Below are positions 1 to 7,145 of a stretch of 9,528 nucleotides of DNA, in pieces. Position 1 is the stretch's first letter. The number at the start of each line of letters is the position of its first letter. Source of the DNA: Novosphingobium sp. (GTDB taxonomy: Bacteria > Pseudomonadota > Alphaproteobacteria > Sphingomonadales > Sphingomonadaceae); contig JAIXYF010000161.1 of NCBI GenBank assembly GCA_027490345.1, positions 1 to 9,528 on the forward strand. The letters run 5' to 3'. The notes below the pieces were generated by a model. That model had not been told where the DNA came from and made no database searches. It saw only the letters and a program-made list of their open reading frames with translations. The translations under genes were made by a program, and so were the position numbers.

Positions 1-212
1 GCGCTGATAGCGGCGATCTGCCGCGCAAGCCGATCGAGAACCACACGAGTCAGTGACGGGGCATCGCACCGATCGACACCGCCGCCGATCGTTTCGATCC
101 ACAATTCACCAGGCTTATTGACAAAGATGTCCGTGATATCGGAACGCGCAAGATAAGGAGCCAGCGGGGCAAGATAGCTTTCGAGATAGATATTCTCAGG
201 CAACTCGCTCAC
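1..212 (-). CDS. virB11: VirB11-type secretion ATPase, N-terminal part (cut by window edge)
   Basis: Only the first 70 codons are present; the gene runs off the left edge. VirB11 proteins are hexameric cytoplasmic AAA+ ATPases at the inner-membrane base of type IV secretion systems, where they power pilus assembly and substrate transfer. The visible part begins MSELPENIYLESYLAPL and continues with a stretch rich in LAPYLARSDITDIFVNKPG, then ELWIE. This matches the N-terminal domain of the family, in which a 'leucine-proline, then D-x-T-[DE]-I-x-x-N-x-P-G-[ED]-x-W' pattern is typical. The Walker A and B motifs would lie beyond the window, so intactness cannot be judged. The start is a GTG at 210-212 that overlaps the TGA of virB10 (209-211) as GTGA, which suggests translational coupling; I see no separate Shine-Dalgarno sequence. 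The identity is supported both by the motif and by its place as the last gene after virB10. Confidence 0.88.
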   Translation of the reverse strand, partial: MSELPENIYLESYLAPLAPYLARSDITDIFVNKPGELWIETIGGGVDRCDAPSLTRVVLDRLARQIAAIS

Positions 213-1267
213 GGCAGGACGCTCGTGAAATCAAGATCGCGCGCGACGAGAACGGCGACGCTGCTGCCCTGTTTGATCGTGAGCGTGGGCTTGACGTCTC
301 CTTGGGGGGCGATCTTTTCTTGGCTTCCGATAGGCACCCCCAGAATGAGCGTGTCGCCTGCGGCCTTCCGCGTCGCAACCTGAACACCGATATCGAGCAC
401 AGATTGCAGGATCGACCCGCCGAAGCGAGCAAGGAAATGCGAGTTAACCTTGCCCTTGACCCCTGCCCGGCCAAGGGAGTCGGTCGAAGGGGAGTCGACA
501 TCGATCATGACACCCTCTGGCAGCATCAAACGATGCCATTGAACCAGGGCGCGGTTTTGACCGTGATTGAGATCTGCCTGATATTCGCCAAGCAGCTTAC
601 TGCCCTTCGGCACCAAGATCCGCGCGCCGTCAAAACTCCTGACATCGCGCGAAATAATAGCGCGTGCAAAACCAGCGCGCGTGGAATCAAACGCGGTTTC
701 CAGCACCGCATGGATTACGGTCCCTTTGGGAACGGTCGAAGCGGGATTGGCAAACCGCGTCGCCATGGCGCGATCGGGGTCAGCAGCTGGCTCATAGGTT
801 GGCGTCGCTTGGGGGCGCATCAGGACTGTCGGCGTTGCCAGTGGTGGCTGAAACGGCGCAGGCTCGGAATAAGTCACAGTGGGCTCATAAGGAGGGCTGC
901 GATAGCTTCTAGGCGAGGATAGCACAGCAGAACCGTCCGAACCGCCAGCGCGCAGACTGGCTATCTCGGCATCCGAAAGACCATCAGGCTGTGCGCTCGG
1001 CGCGCTATCATAGGCAGGGAAGCTGCCATAGCCTTGCGGAATCGCCAAAGGCGGCGGTGACACCAAGCTACCACCGGTTGCGCCCGATGGAACAGTAATC
1101 GAGGGGCTGGAGAGATTTGCCCGGCGTGCTTCAAGCGCGGCAAACAGGCCGGTCGCCGCAACGGCGAGGCCTACGCCGAAGATCATGGGCGCACTGCTCC
1201 TGCGGCTTGTGGCGACCAAAGGGCGCCCCGGATTCACATCCAACGGATTAGGGTCAGTGCCAGTCAT
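209..1267 (-). CDS. virB10: VirB10/TrbI-type core-complex protein
   Basis: This 352-residue protein is the channel component that spans from the inner to the outer membrane and senses ATP energy in type IV secretion. It has a short cytoplasmic N-terminus, one membrane helix at about residues 27-45 (PMIFGVGLAVAATGLFAAL), and a long Pro/Ser/Tyr-rich periplasmic linker (about 50-170). The TrbI/VirB10 domain covers about 180-350 and contains the characteristic 'VPKGTVI', 'ILVPKGSKLLGEY' and 'GVKGKVNSHF' segments. A longer reading frame extends upstream to 1444, but I prefer the ATG at 1265-1267. It overlaps the virB9 stop as ATGA like the other junctions, and the extra 59 residues would only be virB9 read in another frame. 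The length is at the short end for VirB10. Its stop overlaps the GTG of virB11. Confidence 0.93.
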   Translation of the reverse strand: MTGTDPNPLDVNPGRPLVATSRRSSAPMIFGVGLAVAATGLFAALEARRANLSSPSITVPSGATGGSLVSPPPLAIPQGYGSFPAYDSAPSAQPDGLSDAEIASLRAGGSDGSAVLSSPRSYRSPPYEPTVTYSEPAPFQPPLATPTVLMRPQATPTYEPAADPDRAMATRFANPASTVPKGTVIHAVLETAFDSTRAGFARAIISRDVRSFDGARILVPKGSKLLGEYQADLNHGQNRALVQWHRLMLPEGVMIDVDSPSTDSLGRAGVKGKVNSHFLARFGGSILQSVLDIGVQVATRKAAGDTLILGVPIGSQEKIAPQGDVKPTLTIKQGSSVAVLVARDLDFTSVLP

Positions 1268-2001
1268 CGACGTTCTCGCTTGATAATGCGCGTAGCCTTG
1301 GCCGTATCCTCGTCGATCCGGAACACGAGTGTATTGTACACGCGGTCGAGGGTGTAGACGCCGTCCCGAATATAACCGTCGACCATTTCCTCTTTGCCTG
1401 ATGGTCCAATGGCAAAAATTGCCGGGATCGCTTGGTCCTCGCAAAAGGAAATGAGGGTTCGCGAACCATCATCGGTGATCGAGAAGGGACGCACCGAAGC
1501 ATCACCTGACTGGCGATAAGCACCCCATTGCGGCGTTGTGCAGAGTGGAGATCGCCGGTCCCCGCACGAGCTCGTCTTCTTACTCATGCTCCAGCCAACG
1601 CCAACATCTGCGGCAGCATAGGAAAACCGCACGATAAGGGGTACGTCCTGTTCTTTCGCAGGGGCAAGATCGAAGTCGTAGCTTCGCCGATCGGTGCGCA
1701 CGGTGAGCATGGTTTTCGTCGAAAACCCTTTCGGTGTTACTGCAATTCCTTCCCCAGAATTCAATACTCTAATGGTATAGGCACTTGGATCGCCGATCTC
1801 GACCGACTTGATGAGTTCGCCAGGCGCAAAAATTACCGCCTGCACGGCCTGATTGCCTGTAGGCAGACTGAACCGTTCACCCGCAACATAGTTGATAGTC
1901 AGGGAACGATCGTCCACGCTACCAATTGCGGGGAGCTCCTGAGCTGATGCTGGAACCAAGGCTTGAAATGAAACAAGCAGCAGGGCAGCGAGGAACCTCA
2001 T
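1264..2001 (-). CDS. virB9: VirB9/CagX-type core-complex protein
   Basis: This 245-residue periplasmic/outer-membrane protein forms the outer ring of the type IV secretion core with VirB10 (and VirB7 where present). A Sec signal peptide covers residues 1-20, with cleavage predicted after ASA before QELP; there is no lipobox. The C-terminal half carries the family pattern: WGAYR (about 159-163), then DDGSRTLISF (177-186), PAIF (193-196) and a final strand-rich segment GVYTLDRVYNTLVFRID (214-230). The mature protein has three cysteines (146, 154, 187), which is notable because VirB9 is disulfide-linked to the lipoprotein VirB7 in some systems and no virB7 is seen here. The start ATG (1999-2001) overlaps the virB8 stop as ATGA, and the stop overlaps the virB10 ATG in the same way. 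Confidence 0.93.
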   Translation of the reverse strand: MRFLAALLLVSFQALVPASAQELPAIGSVDDRSLTINYVAGERFSLPTGNQAVQAVIFAPGELIKSVEIGDPSAYTIRVLNSGEGIAVTPKGFSTKTMLTVRTDRRSYDFDLAPAKEQDVPLIVRFSYAAADVGVGWSMSKKTSSCGDRRSPLCTTPQWGAYRQSGDASVRPFSITDDGSRTLISFCEDQAIPAIFAIGPSGKEEMVDGYIRDGVYTLDRVYNTLVFRIDEDTAKATRIIKRERR

Positions 2002-2738
2002 GGTACAACACCTCGCGCGACCGGCAAGGGCATTTTCACGGCGGGCGGGGTGTCAACCGGAAGCGTTTCTACGTCACGGCGGTAACGCATTACTTGAAAA
2101 CCCAGTGGATTCAGCATGCGGTCGGCCGCGCTCATAGTTTCGCCCGTAAACCGATATTTCACTATCGAAACCCAGTTCTGAGCCTCCTGCCGCTGACCTC
2201 CGGGGTCGGTCCGCATCACCGCAAAACGGATCATTGCGGTACCGGTGTTAAGCAATGAAATACTGCGTACTTCAACCTGCAGCAAAGCCCGGCGCGGCAA
2301 CGTCGCAAGCGGGCTGAGCGGATTCGACGCCTGCATGCCCGAAGTGTAGCTGCTGCGCGCATCGCCGCCCGACCACAGCGCCACCTTGCGATAGCTCTCC
2401 TGCAAGGAGTCGATATCGAAGCCTTCGCGGGCAAGCACATACTGGGCGAGGAACGACTTGATCAAGGCCTGGTCCGGGGTGACGACTTGGCCTTCCAGCG
2501 GCTTGAGTTCCTGAACAAAGCCGGTCTGCTTGTCGACCAGCAGAGTGTAGGGAACGACAGTCTTGAGCGGAAGCAACATGATCAAAGCAATGGCTTCGAC
2601 CAGCGCCACGCAGGAGGCGACGCCAGCGACCAGCCAGGCAATCTTGCGAGCGGAAGCGCTTGCGCGTGCGCGGTCCGCCGACCAGCTTTCCGCATCGCGG
2701 TAATATTCATTCCGGATGTTGTCACTCATGTCGTTCAT
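1998..2738 (-). CDS. virB8: VirB8-type inner-membrane assembly protein
   Basis: This 246-residue bitopic protein nucleates type IV secretion assembly in the inner membrane. It has a hydrophilic N-terminus, one membrane helix at about residues 34-57 (AWLVAGVASCVALVEAIALI) and a periplasmic domain. The C-terminal signature NPLGFQVMRYRRDVE (210-224) is the strongly conserved end of the VirB8 domain. VSIVKYRF (190-197) is the usual strand before it. The chosen start is the ATG at 2736-2738, which overlaps the virB6 stop as ATGA. A second in-frame ATG three codons later (2727-2729) is an alternative. The junction with virB6 leaves no room for a virB7 in its usual place, although a small out-of-frame reading frame crosses it (see findings). 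Confidence 0.93.
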   Translation of the reverse strand: MNDMSDNIRNEYYRDAESWSADRARASASARKIAWLVAGVASCVALVEAIALIMLLPLKTVVPYTLLVDKQTGFVQELKPLEGQVVTPDQALIKSFLAQYVLAREGFDIDSLQESYRKVALWSGGDARSSYTSGMQASNPLSPLATLPRRALLQVEVRSISLLNTGTAMIRFAVMRTDPGGQRQEAQNWVSIVKYRFTGETMSAADRMLNPLGFQVMRYRRDVETLPVDTPPAVKMPLPVARGVVP

Positions 2739-3910
2739 CCCGCTGTGTCTCTGCGCGCACCTGCAGAGGAAATTCGAAGGCTAGTGCGGCGATAACTGCT
2801 GCCCAACGCATCCGGCACCGGCGCAGGTTGGGTTCTTGCTGATACGGCCGCGGCTGCCGCACCCAAATTCGCCCCCGCCTGAGCCACACCGCCGACGCGC
2901 CGAGCAATCCGATCCTGGCGATTGATCGTGTCTCCGACCGACGCGCCAACGTCTCGGGCGCGACCGGGCTGTTGATAGAGGCGCGAGGTGGCAGCCGGCT
3001 TGCCATCAACCAGCGCAATTCTGTTGTTTTCACCACCGCCCGGAGGAGCAAGTGAGGGCATCCAGGCAGACTGGTGGAAACCGATTCTTGCAGCAAACGC
3101 GATCATGCCGAATGAGATCAGCGCGAAAGACAGCGTCATGATGAGAAGCTCGATTGGGGCATCGAGCGTCTGTTCCTTGGCAATACGCAGTCTGATAACG
3201 TCACGCAGCCAAGGCTCAGCCAACGCCAGTTCTGTAAACAAAACAAGTGACAGCGCCATCATCGCCAGAAAGGTGGTTACCAGCCCTTTTGCCCAGCCCA
3301 CGAAGATCGAGCGTGTCACTCCAAACAGCATCAGTCCGGCAATCAGCGGCGCGATGGCCAGCAGAATTCCGGCACTCAGCCGCAGAAGTGCCAGCGGCCC
3401 CAAGGTGCCGATAAGGAAAGCCACGCGTGCAAAGCCAAGCTGGAACCAGTCGCCATTGGCCACGCCAGGTCTTCCCGCACCGCGCTGGTTCAGCGCGGCA
3501 ATGGCATCGTCTATCCGTTGCAACCGGCTCGACAAGTCCCCGTTCGATCCGGGGAGGTTGGCCGCGTGGCCAATCACGTTGGCGATTTCCTGAGGACCGT
3601 CGATGACCAGATCGTAGCCGATTACCCGCCAAGCCGGCCAACTCGTCGCCAGTGTCAGCACGATTGCGACACGAACGAAATCCCCCGCAAGGTCGCGCCC
3701 TACCATCACATGGCCAAGAGTCATGCGAAGGCCATGGATCGCCACGAACAGCGTCAGAAGGCCGGTCAGCGCGAGCGACACCATCGACCGAGGCTCGGCC
3801 AGCGCACCATAGCCATAGCTGCCGATCACCTGCGCCTGGCAATCGATGTGTTGCAGTGCGCCGGATAGAAAGGCTTTGCCTGTTGAAACAGAGGGACATG
3901 CCATGCTCAT
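2735..3910 (-). CDS. virB6: VirB6/TrbL-type polytopic inner-membrane protein
   Basis: This 391-residue protein is the polytopic inner-membrane channel component. About six hydrophobic segments can be seen, near residues 42-60, 78-95, 160-180, 182-200, 208-229 and 253-275. A soluble periplasmic-type loop (about 100-155) separates the second and third, as in VirB6. The block LSAGILLAIAPLIAGLMLF followed by a tryptophan (GWAKGL, 205-210) fits the conserved central region of the family, which holds an essential Trp. After residue 280 there is a hydrophilic tail of about 110 residues rich in Ala, Arg and Pro, which looks poorly constrained. The start ATG (3908-3910) overlaps the virB4 stop as ATGA; another in-frame ATG lies two codons later. 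No virB5 lies between virB4 and this gene. Confidence 0.9.
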   Translation of the reverse strand: MSMACPSVSTGKAFLSGALQHIDCQAQVIGSYGYGALAEPRSMVSLALTGLLTLFVAIHGLRMTLGHVMVGRDLAGDFVRVAIVLTLATSWPAWRVIGYDLVIDGPQEIANVIGHAANLPGSNGDLSSRLQRIDDAIAALNQRGAGRPGVANGDWFQLGFARVAFLIGTLGPLALLRLSAGILLAIAPLIAGLMLFGVTRSIFVGWAKGLVTTFLAMMALSLVLFTELALAEPWLRDVIRLRIAKEQTLDAPIELLIMTLSFALISFGMIAFAARIGFHQSAWMPSLAPPGGGENNRIALVDGKPAATSRLYQQPGRARDVGASVGDTINRQDRIARRVGGVAQAGANLGAAAAAVSARTQPAPVPDALGSSYRRTSLRISSAGARRDTAG

Positions 3911-6279
3911 ATCCTCGCCAGGAACGGAGCCATCCAGTCCTCGGGCTCGTTCCCCAGTTCTTCGGCCAGTTCGTCAAAGATGCGCACGCTGGCCTCGCGG
4001 CCCGAAAGGATCGCAAGGATATCCTTCTCACCTGACAGGTTGAGCCTGGCGACAACACTGTCGTTGCCATGCTTGATCAGGAAGCAATGCGAATTGTCGG
4101 GCAAGGTGCGGACGAGTTCGTACTCATGCTCGGTCAGGCCGAACCCATCGATATAATCTTCGGCGCGCGCCTTCGGGTTGATCATGAAGATCTGCGTGGC
4201 GGCCTGTTCGATGATTGCGCTGGCGATGCGACTTTCGAGGGCATCCTGCGCGCTCTGCGTTGCAAAGCCGATGATCCCGTTGCGTTTGCGGATGGTCTTT
4301 TCCCAATCCTTGATACGGCGCACAAAGACGTCATCATCAAGGGCCTTCCAGCCCTCATCCACGACAATGATCGCCGGGGTGCCGTCCAGTCGCTCTTCCA
4401 CACGGTGAAAGAAATAGAGCAACGCCGGGGTGCGCGCGCAGGGATCGTCAAGGATCGCCGTCATGTCGAAACCGACCGTCGCGGCAGAAAGATCAGTGAG
4501 ATCAAGCGGATTGTCAAAGAGCCATGCGCGCTCGCCATCGCCCCACCACGCACGCATGCGCGCATAGAGATCCGCGTTGTTTGGCCGGGCATGGCCGCGG
4601 AACAATTCGACCAGATACCGCAGTCGGCGTCGTTCGTGGGCCTGCGCGAAATTGGCGCTCACCGCGTCCTTGATCAATTCGACTTCATGCGCCTCTGCCC
4701 CCCCGGCCAGGAGCGTGAGCCATTCGATGAGGAACAGGCGATTGCCGGGCGTATCGTCGATCTGCAGCGGATTGAGACCAGACGGTGCATCCGGCCGCAG
4801 GCGATCATACAGTCCGCCAACAGCGCGGATGAACAGCTCGGCGCCGCGATCCTTGTCGAAAAAAATGATCCGCGGCGAGAACTTGCGTGCCTGCGCCAGG
4901 AGAAAGTTGAGCACGACAGTTTTGCCGGAACCCGAGGGCCCGATCACGGTGAAATTGCCCAAGTCGTTGTTATGAAAGTTGAAGAAATAGGGCCCTGCTG
5001 CCGTCGTTTCCAACAGCGTCACGGCCGGCCCCCAATGGTTGCCCTGCGGAAGTCCCACAGGGAAATTATGCAGGCTGGCAAAGCCAGAGAAATTTCGCGT
5101 CGAGATCAAGGCACGCCGCGTGATGTATCTGAAATTTCCAGGAAATTGTGCCCAGAAAGCCGGTTCAAGGCCGATATCCTCCCGCACCGCCACGATCCCG
5201 AGGTCGGCAAGAACTGCCATCACTTCAGCCACCTGGGCATCTAGTGCCTCCAGGCTTTGCGCCTGAATGCTGATCGTTGAATGATGCTCGCCATATGCGG
5301 ACCGCGCCGCCGCAACATCGTCTTTGGCCTGCGACAGCTCGTCACGCAGCGACAGCGCCTCGTCTTCCGTCGACTTCATGCGACGCAGCGCGAGGTTCAT
5401 TCGCCCCAGTGCCTCTCCGCGTTCGACAAACGCGAATGACTGGCTGACCGTCATCCCGAAAGGCATGCGATAGAGCTCGTCGAACATTCCCGGAAGGGTC
5501 TGGCCGGGATAGTCCTTGATCGAGATAACGGCACCAAAGGTACGCGCCAGACCGCCCGCCGTGCCAAGCTCGAACGCCTCCTGGCCAAAGCTCACCCGGC
5601 GAAAGGGCAAGTGCTGGCCAAGATCGCCGTTTGGAAGCACGACGGGGCGCATGTCGGCATTGTACAAGTAAGACAGAAATTCGAGCGGTTCGGAGCGCAG
5701 GCCAGCGGGGCTGTCATAGACTGTCAGAACCTGCGGCGAATAATTGCCCAAAGACGCGACAAGTGTTTCCCTCGCCGCATCTAGGGCACGCTTTTCGGAC
5801 GCGAATGCTGCGCGCCTATCATCGACGCTGCGAAACACCAAGCCTCGCACCCCGTCGATCAACCCGCCCCGACCCTGCATGGGACGGCGTACGATCGTGA
5901 GAAACAGATCGTTCACATACATCTGCCGATCGGCAAGCTTCTCGCGCCAGCGCTGGTCGAGGGTGCGCGAAAACGCATCTGGATATTCCGCGTCAAGAAT
6001 CGCTTCGGCCTTGCGGCGGATAACATGATGATAGACCGCGAACCGCGAAGTTCCGATTGCGCGCAACATGGCATCGCGCAATTCAGCGCGATAATTGAGT
6101 TCCTCGGTGTCGGCGGTCTCGAAAAGTAACCCACCCAGCCGGATTGTCTGCATGAGCATGCCGTCGCGCGTCTCGATGGTAACATCGTCGACATGCCGCG
6201 CATATGGCAGATGTGTGCCAACCGGGGCCTCGCGCGCGTTGGCGCGCGGGTCGCGGGTCAGGGCCGGTAAGAGTTGCAT
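3907..6279 (-). CDS. virB4: VirB4-type secretion ATPase
   Basis: This is the largest gene of the operon, 790 residues from the chosen start. VirB4 is the cytoplasmic-face ATPase needed for pilus biogenesis and transfer. The N-terminal CagE/TrbE-type domain covers about residues 15-400. The Walker A motif GPSGSGKT is at 447-454, Walker B IIVVDEGW at 637-644, and the ATQSAQD motif at 673-679. All look intact. The reading frame is open to a GTG at 6363, but I chose the ATG at 6277-6279. The longer form would overlap most of the C-terminal third of virB3, and its first 28 residues do not look like VirB4. The chosen start still overlaps the end of virB3 by 22 bases. Neither start has a strong Shine-Dalgarno sequence, so coupling to virB3 is likely. 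The stop overlaps the virB6 ATG. Confidence 0.95.
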   Translation of the reverse strand: MQLLPALTRDPRANAREAPVGTHLPYARHVDDVTIETRDGMLMQTIRLGGLLFETADTEELNYRAELRDAMLRAIGTSRFAVYHHVIRRKAEAILDAEYPDAFSRTLDQRWREKLADRQMYVNDLFLTIVRRPMQGRGGLIDGVRGLVFRSVDDRRAAFASEKRALDAARETLVASLGNYSPQVLTVYDSPAGLRSEPLEFLSYLYNADMRPVVLPNGDLGQHLPFRRVSFGQEAFELGTAGGLARTFGAVISIKDYPGQTLPGMFDELYRMPFGMTVSQSFAFVERGEALGRMNLALRRMKSTEDEALSLRDELSQAKDDVAAARSAYGEHHSTISIQAQSLEALDAQVAEVMAVLADLGIVAVREDIGLEPAFWAQFPGNFRYITRRALISTRNFSGFASLHNFPVGLPQGNHWGPAVTLLETTAAGPYFFNFHNNDLGNFTVIGPSGSGKTVVLNFLLAQARKFSPRIIFFDKDRGAELFIRAVGGLYDRLRPDAPSGLNPLQIDDTPGNRLFLIEWLTLLAGGAEAHEVELIKDAVSANFAQAHERRRLRYLVELFRGHARPNNADLYARMRAWWGDGERAWLFDNPLDLTDLSAATVGFDMTAILDDPCARTPALLYFFHRVEERLDGTPAIIVVDEGWKALDDDVFVRRIKDWEKTIRKRNGIIGFATQSAQDALESRIASAIIEQAATQIFMINPKARAEDYIDGFGLTEHEYELVRTLPDNSHCFLIKHGNDSVVARLNLSGEKDILAILSGREASVRIFDELAEELGNEPEDWMAPFLARI

Positions 6280-6545
6280 CCCCACAGCCCGTAGTTCTTC
6301 ACCCGCGGGCAGCGACTGACCCGGGTGATCCAAAGATCGAAGAAGCGCGGTTCGCGCAGGCACAGGGCAGCGCCGACAAGATGCGCGAGCAGCGCTCCGC
6401 CGATCGCCCAGAAACTCTTGAAGATCAGGAACAGTTCGGCCGCAAGAATTCCGTTTACGATGAAAAAATTATAGGTGACGCCCGCAAACATCTGCGGACG
6501 GGTCAGCGCCACGAAAACGGCGGTCCTTTCAAGGTGGTGTGCCAC
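6258..6545 (-). CDS. virB3: VirB3-type inner-membrane protein
   Basis: This 95-residue protein matches VirB3, a small inner-membrane partner of VirB4. The motif ALTRPQMFAGV (13-23) corresponds to the family's 'LTRP...GV' signature. It is followed by two hydrophobic segments (about 25-43 and 46-63) and a basic tail ending NYGLWGCNSYRP. The start is the GTG at 6543-6545, the first possible start after an in-frame TAG, which is the virB2 stop (6558-6560). Twelve bases separate the two genes, with only a weak AGG upstream. The 3' end overlaps the start of virB4 by 22 bases. The next gene supports the call, since virB3 normally directly precedes virB4. Confidence 0.9.
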   Translation of the reverse strand: MAHHLERTAVFVALTRPQMFAGVTYNFFIVNGILAAELFLIFKSFWAIGGALLAHLVGAALCLREPRFFDLWITRVSRCPRVKNYGLWGCNSYRP

Positions 6546-6557
6546 GGCTGCCTGGTC

Positions 6558-6869
6558 CTAGCCCCCTGCCGCGCCGCGGATGCCAGCGACGATGCTGGCC
6601 GCGCCGAACAGGATGAAGCAGCCCAGCACGACAACAGCGCCATGGCGCCAGTTGACCCGGCCGGTCAGCATCATGAAACCCACAGCCGCCACTGCGATGA
6701 CTGCCGCCACAGTTGCCACCGTACCCATCAAAGTGCCCTGCAGCCAGTTGACTGCGCCAATGATGACCCCGGATCCCTCAGGATCAATGGTACTCTGCGC
6801 CCGAGCCGGCACCGCGGCCAATGTCGCGACCATAGCTACTACGAGGCGACTGAATTTCTGGCGAACCAC
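6558..6869 (-). CDS. virB2: VirB2/TrbC-type major pilin
   Basis: This 103-residue prepilin has a signal peptide of about 24 residues with likely cleavage at ARA before QSTID. That leaves a mature pilin of about 79 residues with two membrane helices (about 45-69 and 77-97) joined by a short polar loop (GRVNWRHG), the usual TrbC/VirB2 layout. The mature form would begin with Gln and end Gly-Gly, as in the Agrobacterium pilin that is cyclised head to tail. The start is the GTG at 6867-6869, preceded by AGGGA at 6877-6881 with a 7-base spacer. It is the first gene of the virB run and follows about 210 bases without a gene, so the operon promoter probably lies there. Confidence 0.9.
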   Translation of the reverse strand: MVRQKFSRLVVAMVATLAAVPARAQSTIDPEGSGVIIGAVNWLQGTLMGTVATVAAVIAVAAVGFMMLTGRVNWRHGAVVVLGCFILFGAASIVAGIRGAAGG

Positions 6870-6876
6870 GATGATA

Positions 6877-6881
6877 TCCCT
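6877..6881 (-). promoter_or_regulatory. Ribosome binding site of virB2
   Basis: AGGGA on the minus strand, seven bases before the GTG at 6867-6869. It supports GTG as the start of the pilin gene and is the best Shine-Dalgarno sequence in the virB run; most downstream genes overlap and lack one. Confidence 0.6.
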
Positions 6882-7043
6882 GATCTTGAATGCCGGTGCG
6901 CCGCTCAGCGCAAAGCTGCCATACGGGCACGCGGTTTAACCAATCCAGTAAGCAACACTTAAGTGACCCGATCACGGGCGAGCCTCTATTGGGAAGCTAC
7001 AGTGATGTTTTCCGACGAGGTTCGGCATCAGCTGACTGGCTCA

Positions 7044-7064
7044 TGGCAAGTGTGGAAATTGCCA
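7044..7064. promoter_or_regulatory. Inverted repeat TGGCAA-N9-TTGCCA, possible operator
   Basis: A perfect 6-base inverted repeat with a 9-base spacer, 175 bases before the virB2 start and 20 bases past the RTX terminator. The spacing of the half-sites fits a dimeric regulator, but a short dyad like this can arise by chance and I do not recognise the family. Confidence 0.25.
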
Positions 7065-7082
7065 ATGTCGTGCCCATCTTCC

Positions 7083-7121
7083 AAAAAAGCGGCTCCGGTG
7101 CCGCGAGGGCACCGGAGCCGC
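7083..7121 (-). terminator. Rho-independent terminator of the RTX gene
   Basis: On the minus strand a perfect 14-base-pair stem (7108-7121 pairing with 7089-7102), GCGGCTCCGGTGCC with its complement, closes a 5-base loop and is followed directly by six T residues (7088-7083). It lies about 25 bases past the RTX stop codon. The GC-rich stem and clean T-tract predict efficient termination, so the RTX gene and the virB operon should be separate transcription units. Confidence 0.93.
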
Positions 7122-7145
7122 CATTATCTACCAGTCCCTGATGGA

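Larger units (their letters stand above)
6870..7082. other. Gene-free region upstream of virB2, presumed operon control region
   Basis: About 210 bases lie between the terminator of the RTX gene and virB2. I see no convincing coding sequence here and no clear -35/-10 pair. It holds two small dyads: CACTTAAGTG, a perfect 10-base palindrome at 6956-6965, and TGGCAA-N9-TTGCCA at 7044-7064. There is also a weaker CCCG-N4-CGGG pair at 6967-6978. Because the RTX transcript is terminated just upstream, the virB operon should have its own promoter in this stretch, but I cannot place it from sequence alone. Confidence 0.5.

Noticed and set aside
3216..4070. Minus-strand frame of 284 codons overlapping virB6 and the end of virB4
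   Set aside because: It is read out of frame with virB6 and is rich in Arg, Trp and Cys, typical of a shifted frame of a G+C-rich gene; the virB6 frame shows the expected membrane segments.
4069..5244. Plus-strand frame of 391 codons inside virB4
   Set aside because: virB4 on the other strand has intact Walker motifs and operon context; the plus-strand product has no recognisable motif and arises from high G+C codon bias.
6280..6363. Extended virB4 start at GTG 6363
   Set aside because: The extra 28 residues would overlap virB3 by over 100 bases and do not look like VirB4; the ATG at 6279 gives a normal family length.
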